Shown here: positions 34,506-43,927 of the stretch, one piece after another
How the letters are laid out: each line of letters opens with the position of its first letter
Position numbering within the stretch: position 1 is the first letter of the stretch
DNA from: Streptomyces narbonensis
Lineage (GTDB): Bacteria > Actinomycetota > Actinomycetes > Streptomycetales > Streptomycetaceae
Length of the DNA: 64,000 nt
Assembly (NCBI RefSeq): GCF_014649015.1
Contig: NZ_BMSF01000010.1
Location: forward strand, 186,001-250,000
Reading direction: 5' to 3'
Translations under genes and position numbers: made by a program
Notes under the pieces: generated by a model
What the model saw: the letters and a program-made list of their open reading frames with translations, nothing else
Databases searched by the model: none
Told to the model about the DNA's origin: nothing

Positions 34506-34532
34506 GGGTGCGTGGCGGAACCACGCACCCGT
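34506..34532. terminator. Hairpin upstream of the MDR gene
   Basis: CGGGTGCGTGG pairs with CCACGCACCCG around five bases. It lies about 25 bp upstream of the MDR start, between it and malic enzyme, so it may separate the two transcription units or act as an operator. Confidence 0.5.
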
Positions 34533-34620
34533 GTGACACATACCTCCGCCCGGCGACACGCCGACGGCAGCCGCACACGGCAGGATCCCGCCCCGCACAT
34601 GCGGAACCTTGCCCCGTACG

Positions 34621-34661
34621 CGACAGGGCCCCGTCCGGGTGTCCGGAACGGGGCCCTGTCG
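34621..34661 (-). terminator. Malic enzyme terminator
   Basis: CGACAGGGCCCCGT pairs perfectly with ACGGGGCCCTGTCG around a 13-base loop, just after the malic enzyme stop on the minus strand. The rest of the 195-bp gap up to the MDR gene holds no gene. Confidence 0.85.
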
Positions 34662-34678
34662 GGTGCTCAGGTACGAGC

Positions 34679-35890
<1,212 letters not shown>

Positions 35891-36426
35891 TGGGTTGACC
35901 CCTTAAGTCTGCTTCATTTGAGGGTGGCCGCTCCTGGTTGAGGAGGGGTGGGGAGGCACCGCGGCCGCCTTGTCTGGCAGCCGCTCGGGCGCGCCGCACA
36001 ACGCGCCCTGAGCCCCGGATGAGGGGTGTAAGGATCCTTCTTACCGGACAGACGGCACCGCAGACGAGTCCATAACCTCTCGGTGACGCGACTCATACCG
36101 AGTGCGCCCGGACACGGACGGAGAGCGACACGTCACCCGATGTCCCTATAGATGCCTACGGCACCCGAATGGCCGCTTTCGGCTCGTCCGAATGGCGAGA
36201 TCAACCGGAGATTTTCCGGTGACGGGGAAGGGTTTCCGTAGATGGTCCGGCCTTGATGTACCGGCCTGTCGGGATTCGGGGGTCACCCGTTACCCGATTT
36301 TGACATCCGTGGCCGTCGGTTTGAGGCGGTCCGAATGGCAAGATGCCGTAATCACACGAGGTCGCGACACTCGAAGACGCGTACGTGACCTATGGCAACT
36401 CCCTCACCAGCCGGAGGAACCCGACC
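35891..36426. promoter_or_regulatory. Divergent regulatory region with three CCGAATGGC copies
   Basis: This 536-bp gap separates malic enzyme from the amino-acid ABC operon and has no gene. CCGAATGGC occurs at about 36165, 36188 and 36331, extended to GTCCGAATGGC at the last two with downstream AGA. The first two are 23 bp apart, about two helical turns. This suggests a cooperative operator for the ABC operon or for both genes. AT content rises towards 36300 (GATTTTGACATCC), where a promoter is likely. Confidence 0.45.
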
Positions 36427-37404
36427 ATGACCGCACGCTCCACGCGCTGCACGACCGCCGCCAAGACCCGCACGTCCCGTCTTGCCGCGGTCGCCGCCAT
36501 CGCGGTCGCCGGCTCGATGCTGCTGACCGCCTGTGGCGACCAGACGGCGGGCGGTGGCTCCGCGACCCCGACGAAGGCCGGCGAGTCCGTCAACTCCGCC
36601 CCGCTCTTCTCCAAGCTCCCGGCCGACATCCAGAAGGCCGGCGTGATCAAGGTCGGCACGGACGCCACCTACGCCCCGATGGAGTTCAAGAAGGGCGAGG
36701 AGATCGTCGGCCTCGACCCCGACATCGCCGCCGCCCTGTCGAAGCAGCTCGGCGTGAAGTTCGCGTTCGAGAGCGGGACCTTCGACACCCTGCTCACCTC
36801 GCTGACGACCGGCCGCACCAACGTCGTCATGTCCTCGATGACGGACACCAAGGCCCGCCAGGAGGGCCTGGACGACAAGGGCCAGAAGACCGGCTCCGGC
36901 GTCGACTTCGTCGACTACTTCTCCGCCTCCACCGGCATCCTGGTGAAGAAGGGCAACCCGGAGAACATCAAGTCCCTCGACGACCTGTGCGGCAAGAAGC
37001 TCGCGGTGCAGCGCGGCACGACGTACGAGCAGGCCGCCAAGGACCAGGCCGCCAAGTGCGAGAAGGACGGCAAGCCGAAGCTGACCTTCGAGTCCTACCC
37101 GACCGACGCCGAGGCGCAGACCCGCGTCAAGGCCGGCGGCGCGGTGGCCGACCTCAACGACTCGCCGGTCGCCGCCTACATCGCCCAGACGGCCGGTGGC
37201 GGCAACGACTTCGACGCGATCGCCAACAAGACGGACGCGGGCCTCTTCGGCATCGCCGTCGACAAGAAGAACTCCCAGCTGCGGGACGCGCTCAAGGAAG
37301 CCCTGGACGCGGCCATCAAGGACGGCAGCTACAAGGCCGCCCTCGACAAGTGGAACGCCGGTGAGGGCGCCATCCCCGCGGCCAAGATCAACGGCGGCTC
37401 CTGA
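36427..37404 (+). CDS. Polar amino-acid ABC transporter substrate-binding lipoprotein
   Basis: A 325-residue periplasmic-binding-type lipoprotein. The signal peptide ends in the lipobox LLTAC (C36). The SBP_bac_3 fold shows VIKVGTDATYAPMEFKKGEE, VGLDPDIAAALSKQLGVKF, TLLTSLTTGRTNVVMSSMTD and GKKLAVQRGTTYEQAA, as in glutamate/glutamine-type binding proteins. The ligand cannot be read from sequence alone. ATG 36427 follows CGGAGGAACCCGACC. It is first of a three-gene operon with permease and ATPase. Confidence 0.93.
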   Translation: MTARSTRCTTAAKTRTSRLAAVAAIAVAGSMLLTACGDQTAGGGSATPTKAGESVNSAPLFSKLPADIQKAGVIKVGTDATYAPMEFKKGEEIVGLDPDIAAALSKQLGVKFAFESGTFDTLLTSLTTGRTNVVMSSMTDTKARQEGLDDKGQKTGSGVDFVDYFSASTGILVKKGNPENIKSLDDLCGKKLAVQRGTTYEQAAKDQAAKCEKDGKPKLTFESYPTDAEAQTRVKAGGAVADLNDSPVAAYIAQTAGGGNDFDAIANKTDAGLFGIAVDKKNSQLRDALKEALDAAIKDGSYKAALDKWNAGEGAIPAAKINGGS

Positions 37405-37433
37405 CCCCCACGTACCACTGAAGGGCAGTCGCT

Positions 37434-38372
37434 GTGACTGACAAGCTCGACAAGGTTCCCGCCGGGTCCCCCACCCCGGCGGGAGTCCCGCCGGAGGCCA
37501 TCAAGGCCATTCCGGTCCGCCACTACGGACGCTGGGTCGCCGGTGTCGTGGTGGTGGCCCTGCTGGTGCTCCTCGGATACGCCTTCTCCCAGGGCAACGT
37601 GCGCTGGGCGACCGTGCCGGAGAAGCTGTTCGACTCCACCATCCTGAGCGGTCTCTGGCACACCATCCTCATCAGCGTGGCCTCTATGGCCCTCGGCCTG
37701 GTGCTCGGCGTGGTGTTCGCCGTGATGCGCCTCTCGAAGAACCCGGTGACCAGTTCGGTCGCCTGGCTCTACATCTGGATCTTCCGCGGCACCCCGGTCT
37801 ACGTGCAGCTGCTGATCTGGTTCAGCCTCGCCCTGATCTTCCCGGTGTTCAACATTGGGTTCTACAAGGACGAGATGACCGATGTCATGACCCCGTTCCT
37901 GGCCGCCCTCCTGGGCCTCGGCCTGAACGAGGGCGCGTACATGGCGGAGATCGTCCGGGCCGGCATCCAGTCGGTCGACGAGGGCCAGACCGAGGCCTCG
38001 CACGCCCTGGGCATGAGCCAGTCGAAGACCATGCGGCGCGTGGTGCTCCCGCAGTCGATGCGGGTGATCATCCCGCCGACCGGCAACGAGTTCATCAACA
38101 TGCTCAAGACCTCGTCCCTGGTCGTGGCCGTGCAGTACCCGGAGCTGCTGCGTGCCGCGCAGGACATCGCCTCGACCTCGTTCGCGATCATGGAGATGTT
38201 CTTCGTCGCCTCGATCTGGTACCTGATCCTGACCTCGGTGTTCAGCGTGGGCCAGTACTACCTGGAGCGGCACTACGCCCGCGGCTCCCTGCGGTCCCTG
38301 CCCGCCACGCCGTGGCAGAAGATCAAGGCGAACCTCTCCCGATTCTCCAACCGTGAGGCGGTGGCCAAGTGA
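37434..38372 (+). CDS. Amino-acid ABC transporter permease
   Basis: A 312-residue HisM/GlnP-type permease. There are about five to six membrane helices: one near 34-53 (WVAGVVVVALLVLLGYAF) and the core from GLWHTILISVASMALGLVLG on. The cytoplasmic EAA loop that contacts the ATPase is EASHALGMSQSKTMRRVVLP. It starts at GTG 37434, about 30 bp after the binding-protein gene. A 33-residue N-terminal extension precedes the first helix, longer than in E. coli homologues. The GTG of the ATPase overlaps its stop. Confidence 0.93.
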   Translation: MTDKLDKVPAGSPTPAGVPPEAIKAIPVRHYGRWVAGVVVVALLVLLGYAFSQGNVRWATVPEKLFDSTILSGLWHTILISVASMALGLVLGVVFAVMRLSKNPVTSSVAWLYIWIFRGTPVYVQLLIWFSLALIFPVFNIGFYKDEMTDVMTPFLAALLGLGLNEGAYMAEIVRAGIQSVDEGQTEASHALGMSQSKTMRRVVLPQSMRVIIPPTGNEFINMLKTSSLVVAVQYPELLRAAQDIASTSFAIMEMFFVASIWYLILTSVFSVGQYYLERHYARGSLRSLPATPWQKIKANLSRFSNREAVAK

Positions 38373-39130
38373 CTGCCATGGTGAAGGCCGAGGGCGTCCA
38401 CAAGTCCTACGGCGCCGCGCACATCCTCAAGGGCATCGACCTCGAGGTGAACAACGGCGAGGTGTTCTGCCTGGTCGGCCCGTCCGGTTCCGGCAAGTCC
38501 ACCTTCCTCCGGTGCATCAACCACCTGGAGAAGATCAACTCGGGCCGCCTCTACGTCGACGGCCAGCTGGTCGGCTACCGGCAGAAGGGCGACAAGCTCT
38601 ACGAGCTGAAGGACAGCGAGGTCGCGGTTCAGCGCCGTGACATCGGCATGGTCTTCCAGCGCTTCAACCTCTTCCCGCACATGACGGCCCTGGGCAACGT
38701 CATGGAGGCGCCCATCCAGGTGAAGGGCGAGTCCAAGGCGGTGGCGCGCGAGCGTGCCGAGCGCCTGCTCGACCGCGTCGGCCTGCGGGACAAGATGGGG
38801 AACTACCCGTCGCAGCTCTCCGGCGGCCAGCAGCAGCGTGTCGCCATCGCCCGCGCGCTGGCGATGGAGCCGAAGCTGATGCTCTTCGACGAGCCGACGT
38901 CGGCGCTCGACCCGGAGCTCGTGGGTGACGTCCTCGACGTCATGCGCGACCTGGCCGAGTCGGGCATGACGATGGTCGTCGTCACCCACGAGATGGGCTT
39001 CGCCCGCGAGGTCGGCGACAACCTCGTCTTCATGGACGGCGGCGTGGTGGTCGAGTCGGGCCACCCGAGGGACGTCCTGGGCAACCCGCAGCACGACCGG
39101 ACGAAGGCGTTCCTGTCCAAGGTGCTGTGA
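38369..39130 (+). CDS. Amino-acid ABC transporter ATPase
   Basis: A 253-residue GlnQ-type ATPase. Walker A is LVGPSGSGKSTFLRC, the Q-loop MVFQRFNLFPHMT, the signature QLSGGQQQRVAIARAL, Walker B LMLFDEPTSALDPE and the switch histidine is in VVVTHEMGF. A small insertion (YRQKGDKLYELKDSEVAV) between Walker A and the Q-loop is typical of actinobacterial members. It starts at GTG 38369 overlapping the permease stop. It powers uptake of the amino acid bound by the lipoprotein of the same operon. Confidence 0.95.
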   Translation: MTAMVKAEGVHKSYGAAHILKGIDLEVNNGEVFCLVGPSGSGKSTFLRCINHLEKINSGRLYVDGQLVGYRQKGDKLYELKDSEVAVQRRDIGMVFQRFNLFPHMTALGNVMEAPIQVKGESKAVARERAERLLDRVGLRDKMGNYPSQLSGGQQQRVAIARALAMEPKLMLFDEPTSALDPELVGDVLDVMRDLAESGMTMVVVTHEMGFAREVGDNLVFMDGGVVVESGHPRDVLGNPQHDRTKAFLSKVL

Positions 39131-39160
39131 CAAGGCACGGATATCGCGCCACAGAAACGC

Positions 39161-39199
39161 GGAATGGGCCCGCCGGAGAAGATCCGGCGGGCCCATTCC
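39161..39199. terminator. Bidirectional terminator after the ABC operon
   Basis: GGAATGGGCCCGCCGGA pairs perfectly with TCCGGCGGGCCCATTCC around five bases: a 17-bp stem that also serves the convergent secreted-protein gene. Confidence 0.92.
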
Positions 39200-39220
39200 G
39201 CATTCTGCCGTTCGGTCGGT

Positions 39221-39676
39221 TCAGCGGCCCGACACGTACCCGATCGGACCGCCCACGTAATACTGCGGCCGTCCGCTGGGGCCGTCCTGCGACTCCACCT
39301 TGAAATGCACGAGGTAGCGGCTCGTGCCGTTGAGCTTCCCCTCGGGGAAGTCGTAGTCGCAGACGATCGTCTTGTTCGCCCCGCGGGTGTTGTGACACTC
39401 GCCCCGCCGCACGATGTAGCCGGGGGTCCCCTTCTTCGCCCGGTCCCCGAGCTCCCAGCGCAGCACGGTGCGCAGGCCGTCCGCGTAGTTGTCGGTCACC
39501 TTGAAGCTGTCGTCGCCGGAGTAGAAGCAGGCGCCGCCCGCCTTGGCGAACGGCATGGTGCAGAATTCCGTGTAACCCGGCCCGGTGGCGGCATAGGCCG
39601 AACCGCTGAAGGCCAGCGCACTCACAGCAGACGTGACGAAAACGGCAGCCGTGGTCAAGGTACGCCGCATGATCAT
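39221..39676 (-). CDS. Small secreted protein of unknown function
   Basis: A 151-residue exported protein. Signal peptide about residues 1-30 (TLTTAAVFVTSAVSALAFSG, cleavage near AYAA). The mature part contains four cysteines (FCTMPF, ACFYSG, GECHNT, VCDYDF), which could form two disulfides. There are no recognisable catalytic motifs. ATG 39676 follows GAGGGGGAAAGAC. It may be a small secreted inhibitor or binding protein; I do not recognise the family. Confidence 0.75.
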   Translation of the reverse strand: MIMRRTLTTAAVFVTSAVSALAFSGSAYAATGPGYTEFCTMPFAKAGGACFYSGDDSFKVTDNYADGLRTVLRWELGDRAKKGTPGYIVRRGECHNTRGANKTIVCDYDFPEGKLNGTSRYLVHFKVESQDGPSGRPQYYVGGPIGYVSGR

Positions 39677-39841
39677 GTCTTTCCCCCTCTGTCGATGCAT
39701 TCGGGATGCGGGTACGAAGCTATCCGTCCGATCCGAAATATCGAGTCACTTGAGGAAGACCTGAGGTTTCCCTTTCCGGGAGCGGCGCGGAATTCCCGGG
39801 CCAAAGAACCGGAATTCCGCCGTCCGACCGAATCGCCTCAC

Positions 39842-40591
39842 TCACTTCAAGGCGAGGAGCAGGGTGTCGGAGGGCGAGGCCCAGACGGCCCTGGCCTCGC
39901 CGAAGCCGGCGGTGCGGAGGGTGTCGGCGTGCCAGCGGACGGAGGGCATGTCGCCGTCGGCGTGCTCGCCGTAGATCTCGAAGCGGCGGGCCGTGGGCTC
40001 GGCGAGGACGGGGTCCTTGGCGGCGAGGGCCCACCACTCGGCCCAGTCCAGCGCTCCACCGGTCCTGGCCCGGTCCATGACGGCATGCCGCTGGGCCCGC
40101 TCGGCGGCGTTGATGCGGGGGGTGGTCTCGTCGATCATGTGGTCGGCGTTCATGAAGACGCCGCCGTCGCGGACGAGACCGGCGACCTGCCCGTAGAGGG
40201 CGGTCAGGGGCTCGCTGTGGAGCCAGTGGAGCGCGGTGGCGGTGAGGACGGCGTCGTACGAGTCGTGGGGCAGCCGCTCGGCCCACGCGGGGTCCTTGAG
40301 GTCGGCGGTGACGAAGGTGACGCGCTCGTCGCCGTCGAAGTACCCCTCGGCGATCGCGAGCAGCGCCGGGTCGAGGTCGACTCCGGTACTGGTCGCCTCC
40401 GGGAACCTCTGGAGGAGCCGATCCGTGATACTTCCCGTACCGCACGCGAGGTCGAGGACGCGGGGCTTCGGTCCCACCAAGGCTTCGACCATGTCGAGCA
40501 TCACCCGGAACCGCTCCTCACGGTCCGGCATGTACCACTCCTGCTGACGGTCCCAGCTCTGCTGCCAGCCCGCCCAGTCGGTTCCGGTCAT
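39842..40591 (-). CDS. Class I SAM-dependent methyltransferase
   Basis: A 249-residue methyltransferase. Motif I is VLDLACGTGSITDRLL, the acidic strand-2 end TGVDLDPALLAIA, motif II region VTFVTADLKDPAWAERLPHD, and DAVLTATALHWL corresponds to the post-I loop typical of ubiE/Trm-like small-molecule methyltransferases. The substrate is not predictable. ATG 40591 follows GGGGAGGAACGGCG. On the opposite side of its start lies the two-part motif shared with the lon/GNAT region, so that motif could drive this gene or the divergent CGNR gene. Confidence 0.85.
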   Translation of the reverse strand: MTGTDWAGWQQSWDRQQEWYMPDREERFRVMLDMVEALVGPKPRVLDLACGTGSITDRLLQRFPEATSTGVDLDPALLAIAEGYFDGDERVTFVTADLKDPAWAERLPHDSYDAVLTATALHWLHSEPLTALYGQVAGLVRDGGVFMNADHMIDETTPRINAAERAQRHAVMDRARTGGALDWAEWWALAAKDPVLAEPTARRFEIYGEHADGDMPSVRWHADTLRTAGFGEARAVWASPSDTLLLALK

Positions 40592-40610
40592 CGCCGTTCC
40601 TCCCCGCCTC

Positions 40611-40646
40611 GTAATACCCTCGGAGGGGCGACAGCTGTTACCCCTC
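40611..40646. promoter_or_regulatory. Two-part motif shared with the 10.6-kb locus
   Basis: GTAATACC (40611-40618), 13 bases, CAGCT (40632-40636), G, TTACC, CCT. Order, spacing and most bases equal those at 10618. It also contains GGAGGGG/CCCCTCC arms. It lies between divergent methyltransferase and CGNR genes. Confidence 0.5.
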
Positions 40647-40684
40647 CCGATCCAGACACTAGCCCGACGGAGTAAGGACTACAA

Positions 40685-41314
40685 GTGGAACTGGCCTATT
40701 ACTCGGATTACGCCGTGCGTCTGGTCAACACCGAGGAGCCGGCCCGCAACAAGGACGCCCTGACCTCCGTCGAGGTGATCCGCGAGCTCTTCGGCCCGGC
40801 CACCCAGATGGCCCGGCGGGCGACCGACTCCGACGTGACGCGCTTCCGCTCGGTACGCGCGCGCCTGCGGGCGGTCTTCACCGCGGCCGACGAGGGCGAT
40901 CACACGGGGGCGGTGGACCTCCTCAACTCGCTCCTCCTGGAGTTCCCCGTCAGCCCGCAGATCTCCGGCCACGACACGCTCGACGAGGAGGGCCGGCCCC
41001 GCTGGCACATGCACCTCGCCGACCACCCCTCGAACGCGACCGCGGGATACGCGGCGATCGCGGCGATGGGCCTGGCCTTCCACCTCACCGAATTCGGCGC
41101 CGACCGGCTCGGCCTCTGCCAGGCACCGCCCTGCCGCAACGCCTACCTGGACACCTCGACCAACCGCTCCCGCCGCTACTGCTCGGACCGCTGCGCGACC
41201 CGGGCCAACGTGGCCGCCTACCGGGCCCGCAAGCGCCTGGAGGCCGAGCGGTCGGACCACACGGGCCTGACCGAGGACAAGAGCCAGGAGAGCACCACCC
41301 AGGCCGACCGCTGA
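40685..41314 (+). CDS. CGNR-type zinc finger regulator (CATR variant)
   Basis: A 209-residue putative DNA-binding protein. The N-terminal part (YYSDYAVRLVNTEEPARNKD to FHLTEFGADRL) is the ABATE-like stress domain. The C-terminal zinc finger is LGLCQAPPCRNAYLDTS followed by RYCSDRCATRANVAAYRARK. In the family the last motif is C-G-N-R; here it reads C-A-T-R while the four metal cysteines are kept. It starts at GTG 40685 after GGAGTAAGG. Its last 97 bp overlap the convergent sodX gene. These proteins are thought to be regulators of stress responses; the target is unknown. Confidence 0.85.
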   Translation: MELAYYSDYAVRLVNTEEPARNKDALTSVEVIRELFGPATQMARRATDSDVTRFRSVRARLRAVFTAADEGDHTGAVDLLNSLLLEFPVSPQISGHDTLDEEGRPRWHMHLADHPSNATAGYAAIAAMGLAFHLTEFGADRLGLCQAPPCRNAYLDTSTNRSRRYCSDRCATRANVAAYRARKRLEAERSDHTGLTEDKSQESTTQADR

Positions 41315-41655
41315 CGCCCCGGCGTCACCGGCCGGTACCGCCCCCGCACCCGCCCGAGGACCAGCTCGGGCGGTACGGCTCCGAAGACCCGGCTGTCCCC
41401 CTCGGCGTCCGGGTTGTCGCCCAGCACCCACCAGCCGCCGTCACGTCGCTCGATCAGCCGCTTCACGATGAGCAGATCCTGCTGGAGCGGATGCCGCAGC
41501 ACGGCGACGGCACCGGGCCGGAGCCGGCCACCGTAGTGCACGAGCAGCTGGTCGCCGTGGAGCAGCGTGGGCACCATCGACACCCCCGTGACCTCGGCGA
41601 CCCCGAACGGCGGCCCACCCGCCGCACCCACCCGCTCCGGCCCCGCTTCCCTCAT
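41218..41655 (-). CDS. sodX: Nickel superoxide dismutase maturation protease (S26 signal-peptidase-like)
   Basis: A 145-residue S26-family protease that removes the leader of NiSOD so the nickel hook can form. The catalytic Ser is in GVSMVPTL (S26) and the general base Lys in LLIVKRLIE (K65). WVLGDNPDAEGDSRVFG is the conserved box D. It has no N-terminal membrane anchor, unlike usual signal peptidases. ATG 41655 (MREAGPE) was chosen; the frame extends upstream to 41703. It is divergent from sodN. Its 3' end overlaps the convergent CGNR gene by 97 bp, which is unusual. Confidence 0.9.
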   Translation of the reverse strand: MREAGPERVGAAGGPPFGVAEVTGVSMVPTLLHGDQLLVHYGGRLRPGAVAVLRHPLQQDLLIVKRLIERRDGGWWVLGDNPDAEGDSRVFGAVPPELVLGRVRGRYRPVTPGRQRSAWVVLSWLLSSVRPVWSDRSASRRLRAR

Positions 41656-41826
41656 CGCCACTCCCGCCGTGCGAGCACCCGTCCCGCGACACGTCTCGTC
41701 CACTCGTACACGAGTCCCATGATGACCCTGGACTTTTGACCTAAGCCCCAGGGGGCGCCCGCGAAAACGCCCTTCTCACCGAGTAATGTCCCACCTGAGA
41801 AGACGATCACGAGGAAGGACGGCTCA

Positions 41827-42222
41827 ATGCTCTCCCGCCTGTTTGCCCCCAAGGTGAAGGTCAGCGCCCACTGCGACCTCCCGTGCGGCGTGTACGACCC
41901 GGCCCAGGCCCGCATCGAGGCCGAGTCGGTCAAGGCTGTCCAGGAGAAGTACCTGGCGAACGAGGACGCGCACTTCCGTGCCCGCGCCACGGTCATCAAG
42001 GAGCAGCGTGCGGAGCTCGCGAAGCACCACGTCTCGGTGCTCTGGAGCGACTACTTCAAGCCCCCGCACTTCGAGAAGTACCCCGAGCTCCACACGCTCA
42101 TCAACGACACCCTGAAGGCCCTCTCGGCCGCCAAGGCGTCGACCGACCCGAAGACGGGCGAGAAGGCGCTGGAGCTCATCGCCGAGATCGACCGCATCTT
42201 CTGGGAGACGAAGAAGGCCTGA
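41827..42222 (+). CDS. sodN: Nickel superoxide dismutase
   Basis: A 131-residue precursor of cytoplasmic NiSOD, which disproportionates superoxide. The 14-residue leader MLSRLFAPKVKVSA is removed to expose H15, giving the nickel-hook motif HCDLPCGVY (His1, Cys2, Cys6 and Tyr9 of the mature enzyme). The four-helix-bundle part runs from RIEAESVKAVQEKYL to ELIAEIDRIFWETKKA. Length fits the family. The ATG follows GAGGAAGGACGGCTC. It is divergent from sodX, the maturation protease. Nickel-dependent expression is known for S. coelicolor; I did not find a clear Nur box. Confidence 0.98.
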   Translation: MLSRLFAPKVKVSAHCDLPCGVYDPAQARIEAESVKAVQEKYLANEDAHFRARATVIKEQRAELAKHHVSVLWSDYFKPPHFEKYPELHTLINDTLKALSAAKASTDPKTGEKALELIAEIDRIFWETKKA

Positions 42223-42239
42223 CCTTCCTCGCTCCCTCC

Positions 42240-42296
42240 GACCGCACCCGCTCCACGGGCCGCCCGACACGGCGTCCCGACGGACCGGGTGCGGTC
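42240..42296 (+). terminator. sodN terminator
   Basis: GACCGCACCCG pairs with CGGGTGCGGTC around about 35 bases, starting 18 bp after the sodN stop. Confidence 0.65.
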
Positions 42297-42349
42297 TGCG
42301 TTCCCGGCCCCGGCGCGGGGTGTGCACGCTCCTCACTACGCTGACGGTC

Positions 42350-43468
42350 ATGACCGCCCCGCCGCCCTCGCCGCTGACGCCGGAAGCCGCCCGACGCCTC
42401 CAGGGCATGCTGCGGGCCGAGGTCGGGCCGGGGCTGAGCGAGCGGGAGCTGGACGAGGTCGAGGCGCGGTTCGGTTTCGCCTTCTCGGCGGATCACCGGG
42501 TGTTCCTCGCCGCCGGCCTTCCGCTCGGTTCGCCGGGGTGGCCCGACTGGCGGGACGGCGACCCCGAGGACCTGGCCTGGCGGCTCGCCCGGCCGGTGGA
42601 GGGGGTGCTCTTCGATGTGGAGCACGCAAGGTTCTGGCACCCCTCCTGGCCGCCGCGGCCCGCGGAGACGTCCGACGCGCTGCGCCTCGCGCGGTCGGAG
42701 ATGGCGACCGTGCCGCCCCTGGTGCCGGTCTACGGGCACCGCTACCTGCCCGGTGTGGCGGGCGCGTACGGGGACCAGGTCCTGTCCGTGGTGCAAACCG
42801 ACATCATCGTCTACGGCAACGACCTCGGCGACTACCTCCGGTACGAGTTCCTCGGTCAGGCCGGTGGCGCCCACGGCCGCCTGGGCGTCGACTTCTGGTC
42901 GTACTTCGTCGACGGCGGGCCGGGCATCGACGTCACCGCGCCCACCCCGTTCACGCCGTACGCCGTGACCGCCCAGGAGGCCGTCGACTGTCTGGGCATG
43001 CTGGCCCTGGAGCGGCTGATCGGCCGGCCCCACCGCCCCGAGCAACTCGTCGAGGCCGCCCTCACCGCCCTGGTCCTCGACGTCGAGGCGGAGTCCCTCC
43101 CCCTCCTCGCCGGCCTCGCCCGCGCCGAACACCAGCAGGCCGAGGCCCTGTTCGGGGACGTACTGGCCGAACTGGGCCTGCTCCAGGACCTTCCCGAGGA
43201 AGCGGCCCGCTGGGAGCTCGTCCGCTGGTGGCTCCGGCTCGTCGTGAACGGCAGCCTGGCGCCCGGCGCCGGCGGCGACCTGGTCACGTACGAGGGCTGG
43301 TCCGCGCTCGCCCGGCCGCGGGCTCTCAAACCGCTGGTCGACAGGACCGACGCCCTCAACGACTGGGCCGCGATGCCGCGTTGCGATCGGGAGCTGCGGG
43401 CGGCTGCTGTCGTCGAGGAGGCGCGAAGGCTGCTCGCCGCCCCTTGGCCTCCCTCGGCCGGGGACTGA
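42350..43468 (+). CDS. SMI1/KNR4-like protein
   Basis: A 372-residue cytoplasmic protein. The N-terminus LSERELDEVEARFGFAFSAD resembles the start of SMI1/KNR4 (SUKH) domains, as does VLFDVEHARFWHPSWPPRP. The later DIIVYGNDLGDYLRYEFLG is also seen in SMI1-like proteins. SUKH proteins are often immunity proteins, but I see no adjacent toxin. ATG 42350 (MTAPPPS) is a natural start; the frame begins at 42320. The last part contains a helical region (LVEAALTALVLDVEAESLPL). Confidence 0.7.
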   Translation: MTAPPPSPLTPEAARRLQGMLRAEVGPGLSERELDEVEARFGFAFSADHRVFLAAGLPLGSPGWPDWRDGDPEDLAWRLARPVEGVLFDVEHARFWHPSWPPRPAETSDALRLARSEMATVPPLVPVYGHRYLPGVAGAYGDQVLSVVQTDIIVYGNDLGDYLRYEFLGQAGGAHGRLGVDFWSYFVDGGPGIDVTAPTPFTPYAVTAQEAVDCLGMLALERLIGRPHRPEQLVEAALTALVLDVEAESLPLLAGLARAEHQQAEALFGDVLAELGLLQDLPEEAARWELVRWWLRLVVNGSLAPGAGGDLVTYEGWSALARPRALKPLVDRTDALNDWAAMPRCDRELRAAAVVEEARRLLAAPWPPSAGD

Positions 43469-43478
43469 TACTGCACCC

Positions 43479-43913
43479 ATGGCGGCGGAGAGAACAGCGC
43501 GTTGGGTGGTCGCGGTGGCGGCCTCGGTGACCTTGGCCGGGTGCGTCGAGGAGCCCAGGGCGTGCACCCTCATGGGCGCCGACTCCGAGGTGAGTGTCGT
43601 CTGGGACCGCGCGCCGTTCCCCGCCGGGGCCCTGTACCGGCTCTGCGCCGACCAGATCTGTCAGGAGGGGAAGGGGCCGGCGGAGCGCGAGCCCCGGTGG
43701 ACCTTCCGAGTGCCCCTACCCGAGGCCGACGGAGAGCAGCGCATGACCGTGCGCTTCCAGGTCACCGACCCGGTCGACGGCAGTATCTCCTACGACCGCT
43801 CCGCTCAGGTCACGCTGCGCAAGTCCCAGCCCAATGGCGAGCACTGCGATCCCACGGTCTGGCAGGCCGCCGTCCGGGCCGACCCGAAGACCGGCCTGGT
43901 CCCCGTCCGCTAG
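43479..43913 (+). CDS. Small putative lipoprotein
   Basis: A 144-residue exported protein. Basic N-terminus, hydrophobic stretch RWVVAVAASVTLAGC with a lipobox LAGC, so it should be lipid-anchored. The mature part has five further cysteines (ACTLMGA, RLCADQICQEG, EHCDPT) and beta-rich segments (MTVRFQVTDPVDGSISY). Unknown family. It follows the SMI1-like gene by 10 bp and may be co-transcribed with it. Confidence 0.75.
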   Translation: MAAERTARWVVAVAASVTLAGCVEEPRACTLMGADSEVSVVWDRAPFPAGALYRLCADQICQEGKGPAEREPRWTFRVPLPEADGEQRMTVRFQVTDPVDGSISYDRSAQVTLRKSQPNGEHCDPTVWQAAVRADPKTGLVPVR

Positions 43914-43927
43914 GGATGTCCTGTCGA

